64,000 nt of DNA from Stutzerimonas stutzeri (lineage in GTDB: Bacteria; Pseudomonadota; Gammaproteobacteria; Pseudomonadales; Pseudomonadaceae). A program made the translations under genes and the position numbers. Position 1 is the first letter of the stretch; each line of letters starts with the position of its first letter. The DNA lies in assembly GCF_024448955.1 (NCBI RefSeq), contig NZ_JAMOIH010000003.1, forward strand, positions 62,001 to 126,000. The letters run 5' to 3'. Below the pieces are notes generated by a model. The model made no database searches. It saw only the letters and a list, made by a program, of their open reading frames with translations, and was not told where the DNA came from. This document shows, piece by piece, positions 53,365 through 61,466 of this stretch.

Positions 53365-54037
53365 CGGCAGCGCTCGGTGAAGAGATAGCCCAGGCCGCGA
53401 ACGGTATCGATGGGTTTCAGCCCGCCCTGTGCTTCGAGCTTGCGCCGCAAACGCCCAACCAGCACCTCGATGACATTGGCATCGCGCTCGTTGTCGTCGG
53501 GGTACAGCTGTTCCATCAGGCGTTCCTTCGCTACCACCTGCTGTTGGTGGCGCATCAGGTATTCGAGGATGCGATATTCAAGGCGGTCAATGCCAGGGGT
53601 TCGTCATTGACCAGGGCCTGCTTGCGGTTGAGGTCGAGTTTCAGCGCCCCGGCCTCGATGCTGGCTTGGGTGAAGCCGGACGAACGACGCAATAGTGCAT
53701 TGAGCCGCGCCTCTAACTCCTCGAACTGGAACGGCTTGACGACATAGTCGTCAGCGCCGGCTGCGAGCCCCTCGACCTTATCCTGCCAGTTGCCGCGCGC
53801 AGTCAGGATGAGGATGGGAAAGCGTTCGCCATTGCTGCGCAGCTGACGGATCAGGTCCAGGCCGCTGATACCCGGCAGGCCGAGATCGACCACCGCCAGG
53901 TCATGATTGAATTCGCGCGTCTGGTAGAGCGCCTCCTCGGCATTGGCCACCGCATCGACCACATGACCGCTTTCGCTCAGGCGAGTCAACAGGTGGTGGC
54001 GCAACAGCGCCTCGTCTTCCACCACCAGCACTTTCAT
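53361..54037 (-). pseudogene. phoP: response regulator PhoP, interrupted by a one-base frameshift
   Basis: The first 150 codons encode an intact receiver (Asp51 in AVVDLGLPG, KPF lysine loop) and the start of the effector domain to PLALTAL. Then the frame shifts: the coded chain ends NIASSNT, 160 residues in all. Restoring one base near 53579 (TTGAATAT read as TTGGAATAT) gives LTALEYRILEYLMRHQQQ and joins the remaining winged helix (53361-53555), which includes the DNA-recognition helix VIEVLVGRLRRKLE and ends 4 nt into phoQ. As written, the DNA-binding domain is lost. It is either a real inactivating mutation or a sequencing error. Confidence 0.85.
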
Positions 54038-54057
54038 TTGCGGCTCCTATCATGCAA

Positions 54058-54080
54058 ACGGCCGGGACGATCCCGGCCGT
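54058..54080. terminator. perfect hairpin between oprH and phoP
   Basis: Ten-bp perfect arms ACGGCCGGGA/TCCCGGCCGT around a 3-nt loop, in the 69-bp gap. On the operon strand only two T residues follow, so it is likely a partial terminator or an mRNA-stabilising stem that keeps oprH output above phoPQ. Confidence 0.6.
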
Positions 54081-54106
54081 GGTCCTGTTAAGGCAAGCCG
54101 TGTGGC

Positions 54107-54709
54107 TTAGAAGTGATAGTTCACGCCCAGGTAGGCCTGCTTGCTGCTGTGTACGTCGATCGAACCAACCTTGCCGACGCCGCGCTCGGACACCTCGGTA
54201 CCGGCGTTGCTGCGCAGGTAACGGTAGCCGGCTTCGATCGACGCGTTGTTGCCGAGCTCCTGCAGAACGCCGGCCTGCAAGCCAACCAGGTAGCCGATGT
54301 CGCTGTCACGGCTGTAGCCGCTGGACTCGTTCTCCAGCTTGGTCAGACCGGCGCTGGCGCCGCCGAACAGACGGGTGGTATCACCGACCGGCAGGAACAT
54401 GTCGTAGCTGCCGATCAGGTTCTGCTGACGCAGCTTGAGTGCGCTGCCGTAGTCGTCGGAGACGTTTTCGTAGGTGGCATAGTAGCGCGCCTCATCGGTC
54501 ATCTGACCGGCACGGATACCCCAGGTGCCGCTGTTCTTGATGATGTCATCGAAGCGGTCTTGGCCCATGTTCTGCTTCAGGGTGCTGGAGCGGTCGATAT
54601 TGACCGTGCTCTTGCCCCAGGTGAGACCGGCGAAGTTCTCGGCGGCATGGGCGCCCAGGGTGAAGAGGCTCAAGCCGGTGGCGATGGCGAGGGTGTGCAG
54701 CTTGTTCAT
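54107..54709 (-). CDS. oprH: outer membrane protein OprH
   Basis: A 200-residue outer membrane protein, the same length as P. aeruginosa OprH, which it closely resembles from memory: signal peptide to GAHA, mature start AENFAGLTWG, then GTWGIRAGQ, RYYATYENVSDD and KLRQQNLIGSYD, ending in Phe. It should form an eight-stranded beta-barrel that binds LPS and stabilises the outer membrane at low Mg2+. It heads the oprH-phoP-phoQ operon and is preceded by a four-unit PhoP-type direct repeat. Confidence 0.92.
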   Translation of the reverse strand: MNKLHTLAIATGLSLFTLGAHAAENFAGLTWGKSTVNIDRSSTLKQNMGQDRFDDIIKNSGTWGIRAGQMTDEARYYATYENVSDDYGSALKLRQQNLIGSYDMFLPVGDTTRLFGGASAGLTKLENESSGYSRDSDIGYLVGLQAGVLQELGNNASIEAGYRYLRSNAGTEVSERGVGKVGSIDVHSSKQAYLGVNYHF

Positions 54710-54764
54710 GTGTTGCTCCTTTGCAGGCGTGGAAAAGTCACGTCTGCATCCTGCCTGCGACCCG

Positions 54765-54803
54765 CTGAACGACGCCTGAACCCTGGCTGAACCTGAGCTG
54801 AAC
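54765..54803 (-). promoter_or_regulatory. four-copy PhoP-type direct repeat upstream of oprH
   Basis: On the oprH strand the hexamer GTTCAG occurs four times at exact 11-bp steps (plus-strand CTGAAC at 54765, 54776, 54787 and 54798). Two hexamers separated by 5 bp are the usual Pseudomonas PhoP box. The array lies 56-94 bp before the oprH start. Confidence 0.8.
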
Positions 54804-54845
54804 GACTGGCCAAGACAGCGCAGCGAGGGCTGCGCCGTTGACCCG

Positions 54846-55856
54846 CTAACGCCCGCGGCGTCCCAGCAAGGCGACCAACGCCGCTGCGCCCACCGCCACG
54901 GCCACCGTTGTGGCGACGGGATGTTGCGTGGCGCGGGTGTAGAGGCTGCGCGTCAGCACCATTCCTGGATAATCGCCGCTGGCCTTGCCGTCGCCGGCGC
55001 TGCCGACATCACTGGCGTGGAGTGCGCCGCGAGGGTGCCGGTCCGGGCGTCCGCTCTGGATGGCATCGTAGACAAAGGTGCGGTTGATCCAGTCGGCCAG
55101 GCGCGGGGCATTCTGCGCCAGCTTTGACAGCAACTTGGCGTTGCCGATATAGACGTCGCGCTGCGGATGCTCAGCCGCATGGAGAATCGCCTGTGCGACG
55201 ACTTCCGGCGCGTAGACCGGCGGAGGAAACACCGGTGCGCTGGGTAGCTGATTTTTCGAATGATCCATGAACTGGGTGTCAGTCGAGGACGGGCGTACTA
55301 GCGTCACCGATACCGGCGTTCGGGACTTCTGCAGCTCGACGCGAAGCACGTCGGTCATGGCCTTGATAGCATGCTTGCTGGCGCTGTAGCTGGCATGAAA
55401 CGGCAAGGCATTGGCGGACTCCACGCTGCCGATGTTGATCAACGCTCCGCCTTTTTCGCGCAGATGTTTCACGGCGATGGACGACCCGTAGTGCGTGCCC
55501 CAGAAATTGGTTTGCATGACTTGGTAGTGGTCTTCATCGCTGACCTCGTCGAAGCGCCCCCAGACCGAACTGCCGGCATTATTGATCCAGGTATCGAAGC
55601 CGCCGAAATGTTCGATGGTCTGCCGGGCGACGTGTTCGAGCTGCTCGCGTTCACCGACATCAGCCATCACATGCAGGACCCGATCGCCCGCGTTCAGGTC
55701 GCGCTGGATATCCGCCAGGGCGAGTTCGTTGCGTGCCACCAGCACAACCCGGGCGCCTCTTTCTACGGCGAGGCGGGCTGTCGCCAGGCCGATCCCGCTT
55801 GAGGCGCCGGTAATGACGATGACTTGTTCATGCAAGGGTTTCAGGGAAATGCGCAT
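54846..55856 (-). CDS. short-chain dehydrogenase/reductase with C-terminal membrane helix
   Basis: A 336-residue SDR. The cofactor motif TGASSGIG begins at residue 16, NNAG is at 92-95, and the catalytic Ser144, Tyr157 and Lys161 are in GSVES and YSASK. The C-terminal 25 residues form a hydrophobic segment (TTVAVAVGAAALVALLG) ending RRGR, a membrane anchor. The substrate is unknown. A longer frame to 55904 exists; ATG 55856 has GGAG upstream. It lies 106 bp after the deacetylase gene on the same strand. Confidence 0.83.
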   Translation of the reverse strand: MRISLKPLHEQVIVITGASSGIGLATARLAVERGARVVLVARNELALADIQRDLNAGDRVLHVMADVGEREQLEHVARQTIEHFGGFDTWINNAGSSVWGRFDEVSDEDHYQVMQTNFWGTHYGSSIAVKHLREKGGALINIGSVESANALPFHASYSASKHAIKAMTDVLRVELQKSRTPVSVTLVRPSSTDTQFMDHSKNQLPSAPVFPPPVYAPEVVAQAILHAAEHPQRDVYIGNAKLLSKLAQNAPRLADWINRTFVYDAIQSGRPDRHPRGALHASDVGSAGDGKASGDYPGMVLTRSLYTRATQHPVATTVAVAVGAAALVALLGRRGR

Positions 55857-55962
55857 GGGATCTCCTCGGTAGCAGCAACGATGGGTTGGCTCGGTAGAAG
55901 CCATAGGCCCGTTGCAGGTTCCGAGCAGACGATGGATGGCGATGCTCGTCAGAGAGCGCCGG

Positions 55963-57981
55963 TCATTGCAGACGGATCCGTGTCGTCCCGGCAGGCAGAT
56001 GCTTGATCAGCAGGCGATTGCCCTCGAGCAGTTCAGCGGTCGGCGTCGGGCCGCTGACGCTCAGGCCTGCCGGCAATCGCATGCTGATATTGTCGATTGG
56101 CTCGGCGCTGGTCAGGCTGATGACCGTGGCGGACTTCTCCCGGGCGACGTCGATGCCCAGCTGATCACGCGCGGCCCACCAACCACCCAGCTGCGCCAGG
56201 GTGCCGAACCAGGCGAAGGGCTGCAGGCGCGGGACGACGTTTTCCAGGAAGCGATATTTGTGCTCGGTCTCGTTGGGGTGCACAAGGATGACGAAGCTGC
56301 CGCCATAGGCGGCAAGCTGGTGCGCCAGCGCAACGGCCTCGTCGGTGCGCTGGTCCATCACTGGCGGGAGTTCATCTTCCACCGCGATCGGAAATTCGTA
56401 GACCGACGTCTCACGCCCATACAGTCGGTCGTGGTTGCTGCGGTAGGGCAGGTGCGTCGTCACGTTGCCGGCCGTCGCGGACGAACCGAAGCGATACCCC
56501 GACGCTTCCATCGCCTGCGGCAGGCTCGGCGGCGTGGCCAGGTAACCGGGGCGAAACGAGACCACCTCGGAATCGCTCAATTGTTCGAGCAGAAATTTGC
56601 TGACGCGCAGTTCGCCCAGCACGCTGGCGTTTCGGGTGTCGCCCTCGGCCTTCACCCTCGGCTGGTAGTCCGGATAGGTTTCGCGTCCATCGCCGAGGGA
56701 AACCGCGGCGTACATGTCGGAGTGGCTGACCGAATGGCTGGCGATCTCCATACCGGCGCGCTGCAGCTCAGCGATCGCCTCAAGCGTTCTGTCGTTGAAA
56801 AAACCTTCATCCTGAAAGTCGCGGTAGTACTTGGTCTGGATGAAGAAGGTCGCGGGTACCTGCAGGCGCTTGAGCAGGTCTCGATAGACCAACAGATGCT
56901 CCATCGATTGAACGAAGTCGACGTCGAACGTCACCACGGCTGCGAGCGGCTTGCCTTCGGGCACCGTGTCCAGAGTGACGGCCAGCGGCTCGTGCTGGTG
57001 GTACAGCTCACGGAGCCAGCGCAGCCAGACGTCTACGGAGGGTTCGTAGTGATTGGCATAGCTGCGATAGCCCTGGTCGTTGCGGTCGCCGTGCGCGCGC
57101 ATGATGAAGAAACCAAGGTCGAAGCCCAGCGCATAGGCCGAGCCACCGCGCGCATCCTGACGCCGAATCAGCGCTGGCGAGCCGTCGTCAAAGCGCGCCA
57201 GGACTGTCTCGGCGTCTTGGTAAACCTGAGTACCGATCCAGCTGTCGGGGTTATCCGGGTTGCCAAGCAGCACCGACCGCTCGTGCGGATGGTTCAGCCA
57301 GCCCAGTGATGGCTCCGTGGCCGATGCGGCGGCGTCGAAATCGATACGGTGGTGGCTGCGTGATTCGCTTACCGCGTCGAAACCGAACACATCCTGCATG
57401 CCACCACCGAGGACCTGAGTGGCGATCAGCGTGCCGCCGCGTGTTACGTGCTGGCGCAGCGCGACCAGTGCCTGTTCGTCGAGCATGCGTCCCGAGATGG
57501 TCGGGTAGGCGAGCACCACTTTGTGTCGGGTGGCCGCCGCCGCGTCCCGAGTGATGGTGAACGGCACGCCAATGCTCCTCAAACCATGCGCGAGCCCGAG
57601 CCAGGCGGAGTCTTCGTCGGTCAGCAAGATCGCCAGCCGCGAGGTCTCACCGTTCTTGTATATGCGCCAGTCGGTTCTCGTATCGGCTGCTATCTGGCTG
57701 TGGCTCTGCGGACCCTTCAGGCTGTCGAAACGGGCAAAGGTGTTGCGTTCGAGATACGCCGCCAGCCCGAGCGCGAGCAGGGCGGCGATGCCTAAAGCGA
57801 CAGCTGCGCGAAGGAGGTTCGAGGGATGGCACCAACGTGGCAAGAAAACCTCGGCGTCCGGATTCGACAGGAAGCCTAGACCGTACGGACAAACCCGAGG
57901 CTCGTCCACCCCGTGCCGACCGCCAATGAGCTGCGCTGTTTGCAAAGCAACGGAACGCTTCGTACGGCTTGGTTCCCGCAT
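55963..57981 (-). CDS. membrane-anchored polysaccharide deacetylase with N-terminal GATase-like domain
   Basis: A 672-residue protein. A membrane helix (about 58-80) is followed by a domain (about 105-330) resembling class I glutamine amidotransferase-like/ThuA folds without an obvious catalytic triad, then a NodB-type deacetylase domain with the metal motif TFDVD near residue 350 and HSVSH near 415. The C-terminal 70 residues are beta-rich. It should deacetylate an exopolysaccharide or peptidoglycan in the periplasm. The N-terminal 55 residues are atypical, so the true start may be further in. It lies between an SDR and a curli cluster. Confidence 0.75.
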   Translation of the reverse strand: MREPSRTKRSVALQTAQLIGGRHGVDEPRVCPYGLGFLSNPDAEVFLPRWCHPSNLLRAAVALGIAALLALGLAAYLERNTFARFDSLKGPQSHSQIAADTRTDWRIYKNGETSRLAILLTDEDSAWLGLAHGLRSIGVPFTITRDAAAATRHKVVLAYPTISGRMLDEQALVALRQHVTRGGTLIATQVLGGGMQDVFGFDAVSESRSHHRIDFDAAASATEPSLGWLNHPHERSVLLGNPDNPDSWIGTQVYQDAETVLARFDDGSPALIRRQDARGGSAYALGFDLGFFIMRAHGDRNDQGYRSYANHYEPSVDVWLRWLRELYHQHEPLAVTLDTVPEGKPLAAVVTFDVDFVQSMEHLLVYRDLLKRLQVPATFFIQTKYYRDFQDEGFFNDRTLEAIAELQRAGMEIASHSVSHSDMYAAVSLGDGRETYPDYQPRVKAEGDTRNASVLGELRVSKFLLEQLSDSEVVSFRPGYLATPPSLPQAMEASGYRFGSSATAGNVTTHLPYRSNHDRLYGRETSVYEFPIAVEDELPPVMDQRTDEAVALAHQLAAYGGSFVILVHPNETEHKYRFLENVVPRLQPFAWFGTLAQLGGWWAARDQLGIDVAREKSATVISLTSAEPIDNISMRLPAGLSVSGPTPTAELLEGNRLLIKHLPAGTTRIRLQ

Positions 57982-58024
57982 ACGGCGGATGTGAGTTCGG
58001 CACCGACGTGCTCAAGCGCGATCA

Positions 58025-58624
58025 TCAGCCGCATCTTTCGTCTGTATCCGCTGCACCGGCGATACTGCTGGTTTTCATTGGCTGGAAGTTCGACAAGCTT
58101 GTCGAGTTGAAGGGGATCGAAATAAGTCGCCGGATTACGCGCAACGAGCCGCTAAGGCTGTCACGTGTCTGAAGAGTCGTCGGCCGGTCAGGACGGTGGC
58201 TGTGAGCGGAGGCCATCAATCGTTCGGTTGCTTGCGCAGGCTCGCCGGGCGGCGTTGATTGCGGTTGCGGGCTGGCAGGTGCCGTCGTCGGGTAGCTGCG
58301 CTGTATCGGCGCTTGCGGCTGGCCATCGATCGACCAGTTCAACACCGCCTCCAGTCGACCATCTTCGGAAAGGCTGACTCGATTGCTCAGCGGGCACTGA
58401 CGGTTGCTGCCGCTGACCAATTCGCCTGCCTGTCGCGAACGGTTGGTCCCGGCGGAACCGGTGGACGTCACTTCCAATTGATAGCGCAGCTGGTGGGGCT
58501 GCTGGCTGGTGAAGCACAGCCGCAAGCTGACGCGACCGCTGCCATCGGGGGTCAGCTCAAGTTGGGCGTCGACCGGGGAGGGTGCGGCTGCCAATATCCA
58601 TGTCGCCAGTGCGGCGCTCAACAT
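58025..58624 (-). CDS. CsgH-like (CsgC analogue) curli periplasmic protein with proline-rich tail
   Basis: A 199-residue exported protein: signal peptide to SPVDA (about residue 20), then about 90 residues of beta-strand character with two cysteines (RLCFTSQ and NRQCPLS) resembling the CsgH/CsgC immunoglobulin-like fold that keeps curlin soluble in the periplasm. From about residue 112 the sequence is Pro/Thr/Ser-rich and then basic, an unusual extension. It follows csgA by 34 bp, the position of csgC in enteric bacteria. The call rests mainly on position, so it is tentative. Confidence 0.5.
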   Translation of the reverse strand: MLSAALATWILAAAPSPVDAQLELTPDGSGRVSLRLCFTSQQPHQLRYQLEVTSTGSAGTNRSRQAGELVSGSNRQCPLSNRVSLSEDGRLEAVLNWSIDGQPQAPIQRSYPTTAPASPQPQSTPPGEPAQATERLMASAHSHRPDRPTTLQTRDSLSGSLRVIRRLISIPFNSTSLSNFQPMKTSSIAGAADTDERCG

Positions 58625-58658
58625 AACGATGCCCTATCTGTTTTTGCCGCCCCGGTGA

Positions 58659-59588
58659 CTACTGCTGGTTGATCGTCGCCATGTTACCGCTGCCGGTCTG
58701 CTGGATGATCGCGCTCACGCCTTCGGCGCTCTGCATGATGAAGGCCTGGTTCGACGCGCCCAGCTGCGAAATCGCCGCCTGGCTGTAGGCAGTGATCTGG
58801 TTGATCGACGCGAGGTTGTCCGTGCCGTTCTGCAGTACCGCGGCTTCGTTGCCTTCGTAGGCCTGAGCGATATCGATGCGGTTGCCGGTGCCTGCGGATG
58901 AGCCTTGGATGCTCTGCCCGCGACCGCTCTGCTCGACGGTGAGCAGGTTGTCATCACCGCTCTGGCTGAAGTCGAGTTCATTGAAATAGCCCAGCTGCTG
59001 GACCTGCGCAACGTTGAACGTGCCGGTCTGTATCAGCTGCAGGCCATTGCCATCGTCCTGCTGGATATTGGCGAGGTTCTCATCACCGACCTGATAGACG
59101 GCCAGCGACGAGCCGTGGAACGAGCCGTTCTGAACGAAGCTGAGCGAGTTGCCATTACCGATCTGGCTGGCGTGCGCATTGGCAAAGCCGGTCTGGGTGG
59201 CGGAGACGTAGTTGTCGTTGCCGATGCTGCTGATCTGTAGCTCGTTGACTCGCCAGGTCTGCTCGACTTCGGCGCGGTTGCCGTTGCCCTGCTGATAGAC
59301 GCTTGCGGTGGAGAAATGACTGTCGAGTGCCTGGTAGATCGAGGCGCTGTTGCCGTTGCCGAGCTGTTCGATGCCCGCCTGGTTCGACTCGGCAATGTCA
59401 CCTTGATAGATGCTGGCGTCATTGTCGTTGCCGTGCTGGCTGATGACGGCCTGGTTGAGCAGCCCGGTCTGATCGACAGTGGCGCTGTTGGTATCGCCGA
59501 TCTGTTCGAGCTCGATACTGTTGTCCGCGTAGAGATCGCTGGCGGCCGCAAGCAGCACGGCAAGCGCAATGGGGTGCAAGTAGCGCAT
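58659..59588 (-). CDS. csgA: curlin major subunit CsgA, long form
   Basis: A 309-residue amyloid subunit with a signal peptide to DLYA (about residue 21). The mature chain consists of about a dozen imperfect curlin repeats of the type QxGxxNxAxxxQ, for example QIGDTNSATVDQTG and QHGNDNDASIYQGD. It is rich in Gln, Asn, Ser and Gly, with few charged residues. Twice the length of E. coli CsgA (151 residues), it would make a longer beta-solenoid. The ATG at 59588 has AAGGAAG upstream; an in-frame TTG at 59603 does not. It is 21 bp after csgB. Confidence 0.88.
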   Translation of the reverse strand: MRYLHPIALAVLLAAASDLYADNSIELEQIGDTNSATVDQTGLLNQAVISQHGNDNDASIYQGDIAESNQAGIEQLGNGNSASIYQALDSHFSTASVYQQGNGNRAEVEQTWRVNELQISSIGNDNYVSATQTGFANAHASQIGNGNSLSFVQNGSFHGSSLAVYQVGDENLANIQQDDGNGLQLIQTGTFNVAQVQQLGYFNELDFSQSGDDNLLTVEQSGRGQSIQGSSAGTGNRIDIAQAYEGNEAAVLQNGTDNLASINQITAYSQAAISQLGASNQAFIMQSAEGVSAIIQQTGSGNMATINQQ

Positions 59589-59609
59589 GTTGCTTCCTTT
59601 CAATTGTTA

Positions 59610-60095
59610 TTAGTGTTGGACGATCTGAACGCGCTGCCCGCTTCCGTATTGAATGACGCTACTGCTCAGGCCGCTACCGAGCTGTTCGATGCTGGCATTG
59701 TTGTCGGAGCCCACCTGGGCGATCGCGGCCTGGTTGTCGCTGCCGATCTGGCTGATGTCAGCCATGTTGCCTTGGCCGATCTGAAGGATGGTGGCGAGCT
59801 GGTTTTCGCCCTGCTGGAGAATGAAGGCCTGCTGGTCGCTGCCTTGCTGAACGATGCTGGACAGCTGGTTCTCGCCGAGCTGGTTGAGATCGGCCAAGTT
59901 GTCGCTACCTTGCTGCAGCACGTGCGCGGTCTGGCCATCGACCAGCTGCGGGCCAAGCGCCGCCGGGTTGCTCAGGCTCAACGAACCGACGGCCAAATCG
60001 GCGTTGTCCATCAGATCGGCGGCATGAACGGGGATATTGGCAGACAGCAGGAGGGCGGCAAACAAGCCGCGACGAAAAAGCGCTAGACGTTCCAT
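59610..60095 (-). CDS. csgB: curlin nucleator CsgB
   Basis: A 161-residue minor curlin. Signal peptide to PVHA (about residue 25), a linker with SLSNPAALGPQLVDGQ, then about five curlin repeats (LQQGSDNLADLNQLG, VQQGSDQQAFILQQG and others), ending GQRVQIVQH. CsgB anchors to the cell surface and templates CsgA polymerisation. The size is close to E. coli CsgB. It precedes csgA. Confidence 0.88.
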   Translation of the reverse strand: MERLALFRRGLFAALLLSANIPVHAADLMDNADLAVGSLSLSNPAALGPQLVDGQTAHVLQQGSDNLADLNQLGENQLSSIVQQGSDQQAFILQQGENQLATILQIGQGNMADISQIGSDNQAAIAQVGSDNNASIEQLGSGLSSSVIQYGSGQRVQIVQH

Positions 60096-60203
60096 GCAGG
60101 CACCTCGAAATAGTGCTCGGATTCTTGATTGGCGGAGCGGGGCTGAACATCCATCGAACGGTGCAAAAAGAATCCACGGTGACGTGCGGTGCGGATTAAT
60201 CCT

Positions 60204-60617
60204 TCAAAGCTCGTCCCGATCCATGTCGAAGGTGTCCTGCAGCAGGTTTTGCAGCTTGCTACGGCTGATGTCCTCGAGGATCACCCGCGCGGCGTCCTCT
60301 GCGATCGCCTCGATTTCGGTCATGTTCGGCTGTAGAAATCGGCGATAGACGGTGCGCGGCCCATATTCCACCCAGACCAGGCTGCCCCAGCGCGCCGAGG
60401 GGCGCTCGCGAACGACCAGGTCATTTTCCAGCTCTTCGGCGTCCTGCAGCTGGAAACTCAGATACCGGTGAAAGTCATGGCCGAAGCGGGAGATGGTGTT
60501 GTCGATGATCAACCCGCTCAGTTCCGCCTCGCTCCTGGCTTGAGCCGATTGCTGCTCCTCTGCCTGCAACGGGCCGAGCAGGCAGAGGAGCAGCAGGCCG
60601 AGTGTCAGGCGTGACAT
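60204..60617 (-). CDS. csgE: curli secretion specificity factor CsgE
   Basis: A 137-residue periplasmic protein with a signal peptide to LQAEE (about residue 20), then the CsgE signature IDNTISRFGHDFHRYLSF and VRERPSARWGSLVWVEY. CsgE caps the CsgG pore and delivers curlin subunits. The start at 60617 overlaps csgD by 13 nt, so the two are coupled. The frame is open to 60734 without a ribosome site. CsgG and CsgF, its usual partners, are not encoded nearby. Confidence 0.87.
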   Translation of the reverse strand: MSRLTLGLLLLCLLGPLQAEEQQSAQARSEAELSGLIIDNTISRFGHDFHRYLSFQLQDAEELENDLVVRERPSARWGSLVWVEYGPRTVYRRFLQPNMTEIEAIAEDAARVILEDISRSKLQNLLQDTFDMDRDEL

Positions 60618-61267
60618 GACTCGGACCAGTCCAGCCGGCCACGTAGCAGGAATGCCGCCTCGGCACGGTTGGAGGCGCCAATCTTGCGCAACAGATTGTG
60701 AATATGGCTCTTGATGGTATGCGGGCTCAGGCACAGCTGTTCGGCGATCTCGGCATTGGACAGGCCTTTGCCCGCCAGGCTGAGAATCTCGCGCTCGCGC
60801 AGGGTCAGTGACGGTTTGCTACCGGCCATCTGGCGCATGCGTCGCCACTGGCTGAGCAGGCGCTCGGTCAGGACCCGCGGTAGCCAGTCGCCGCCATCGA
60901 GCAATACCTGGATGCCATCGAGCAGATGCTCACGCGTGGCGTGGCTGTAGAACACGCCACGAATGCCTGGGTGCTTGTCGACGAGCTGTTCGGCCTGTTC
61001 CGCAGCGATGTTCACCAGCGCAACGGGGGTCTGCTCGTCGAGCTGGTCGATGAGTGACGAAAGTTGTTCGGTCTGGCTGTTGCCCGCGTCGACCAGATAG
61101 AGATCGCTGGCGCCTCTGGAAGTCTCTTCGAGCCGGTTGAGCGATACGTCCAGCTGGGCCTGCTCACCGAGAAAATGCTTGAAAAACAATCCCAGAAGCT
61201 CATTGCCGGTAAGCAGGGTGACGGTAGGCTGATGGGCTTCCAGGTGGGTGAGGTCCGCGTCGTCCAT
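60605..61267 (-). CDS. csgD: LuxR-family curli regulator CsgD
   Basis: A 220-residue regulator with a degenerate receiver-like N-terminal domain (YLVDAGN in place of a standard phosphoacceptor segment) and a C-terminal LuxR-type helix-turn-helix at about 154-215 (LTLREREILSLAGKGLSNAEIAE, then HTIKSHIHNLLRKIG). CsgD activates the curli structural genes in enteric bacteria. AAGGA precedes the start. It is the first gene of the csgDE-csgBA-csgH-like series and is divergent from the OPT transporter. Confidence 0.85.
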   Translation of the reverse strand: MDDADLTHLEAHQPTVTLLTGNELLGLFFKHFLGEQAQLDVSLNRLEETSRGASDLYLVDAGNSQTEQLSSLIDQLDEQTPVALVNIAAEQAEQLVDKHPGIRGVFYSHATREHLLDGIQVLLDGGDWLPRVLTERLLSQWRRMRQMAGSKPSLTLREREILSLAGKGLSNAEIAEQLCLSPHTIKSHIHNLLRKIGASNRAEAAFLLRGRLDWSESCHA

Positions 61268-61425
61268 GTTCGATCCTTGGTATGGGCCGTTATGCTGCCG
61301 ATGAAAAGTTACTAAACGACCGGCCGAAAAAGCCGAAGTTCAGCGTTCAGGTGGGGATTAGGCTGGCATCTGCGTCCGGATGACGACAACCCGACGGACG
61401 GTTGGCGAAACGGCCAATGGGTTGA

Positions 61426-61445
61426 ATTGACTAAGGTGAGTCAAT
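61426..61445. promoter_or_regulatory. palindrome immediately upstream of the OPT transporter
   Basis: ATTGACT-AAGGTG-AGTCAAT, perfect 7-bp arms, ends 21 bp before the transporter ATG in the 199-bp divergent gap with csgD. It is a probable operator of an unknown regulator. Confidence 0.5.
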
Positions 61446-61466
61446 CACCCATAGGATGGAGTCGGC

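Noticed and set aside
55912-57309. A 465-codon plus-strand frame opposite the polysaccharide deacetylase
   Set aside because: It is a GC-rich shadow of the deacetylase; the minus-strand product has clear deacetylase motifs and a membrane helix.
61290-61330. AlgU-type promoter (GAACTT -35) upstream of csgD
   Set aside because: GAACTT is present on the csgD strand, but the matching -10 agrees in only two of five positions at the right spacing.
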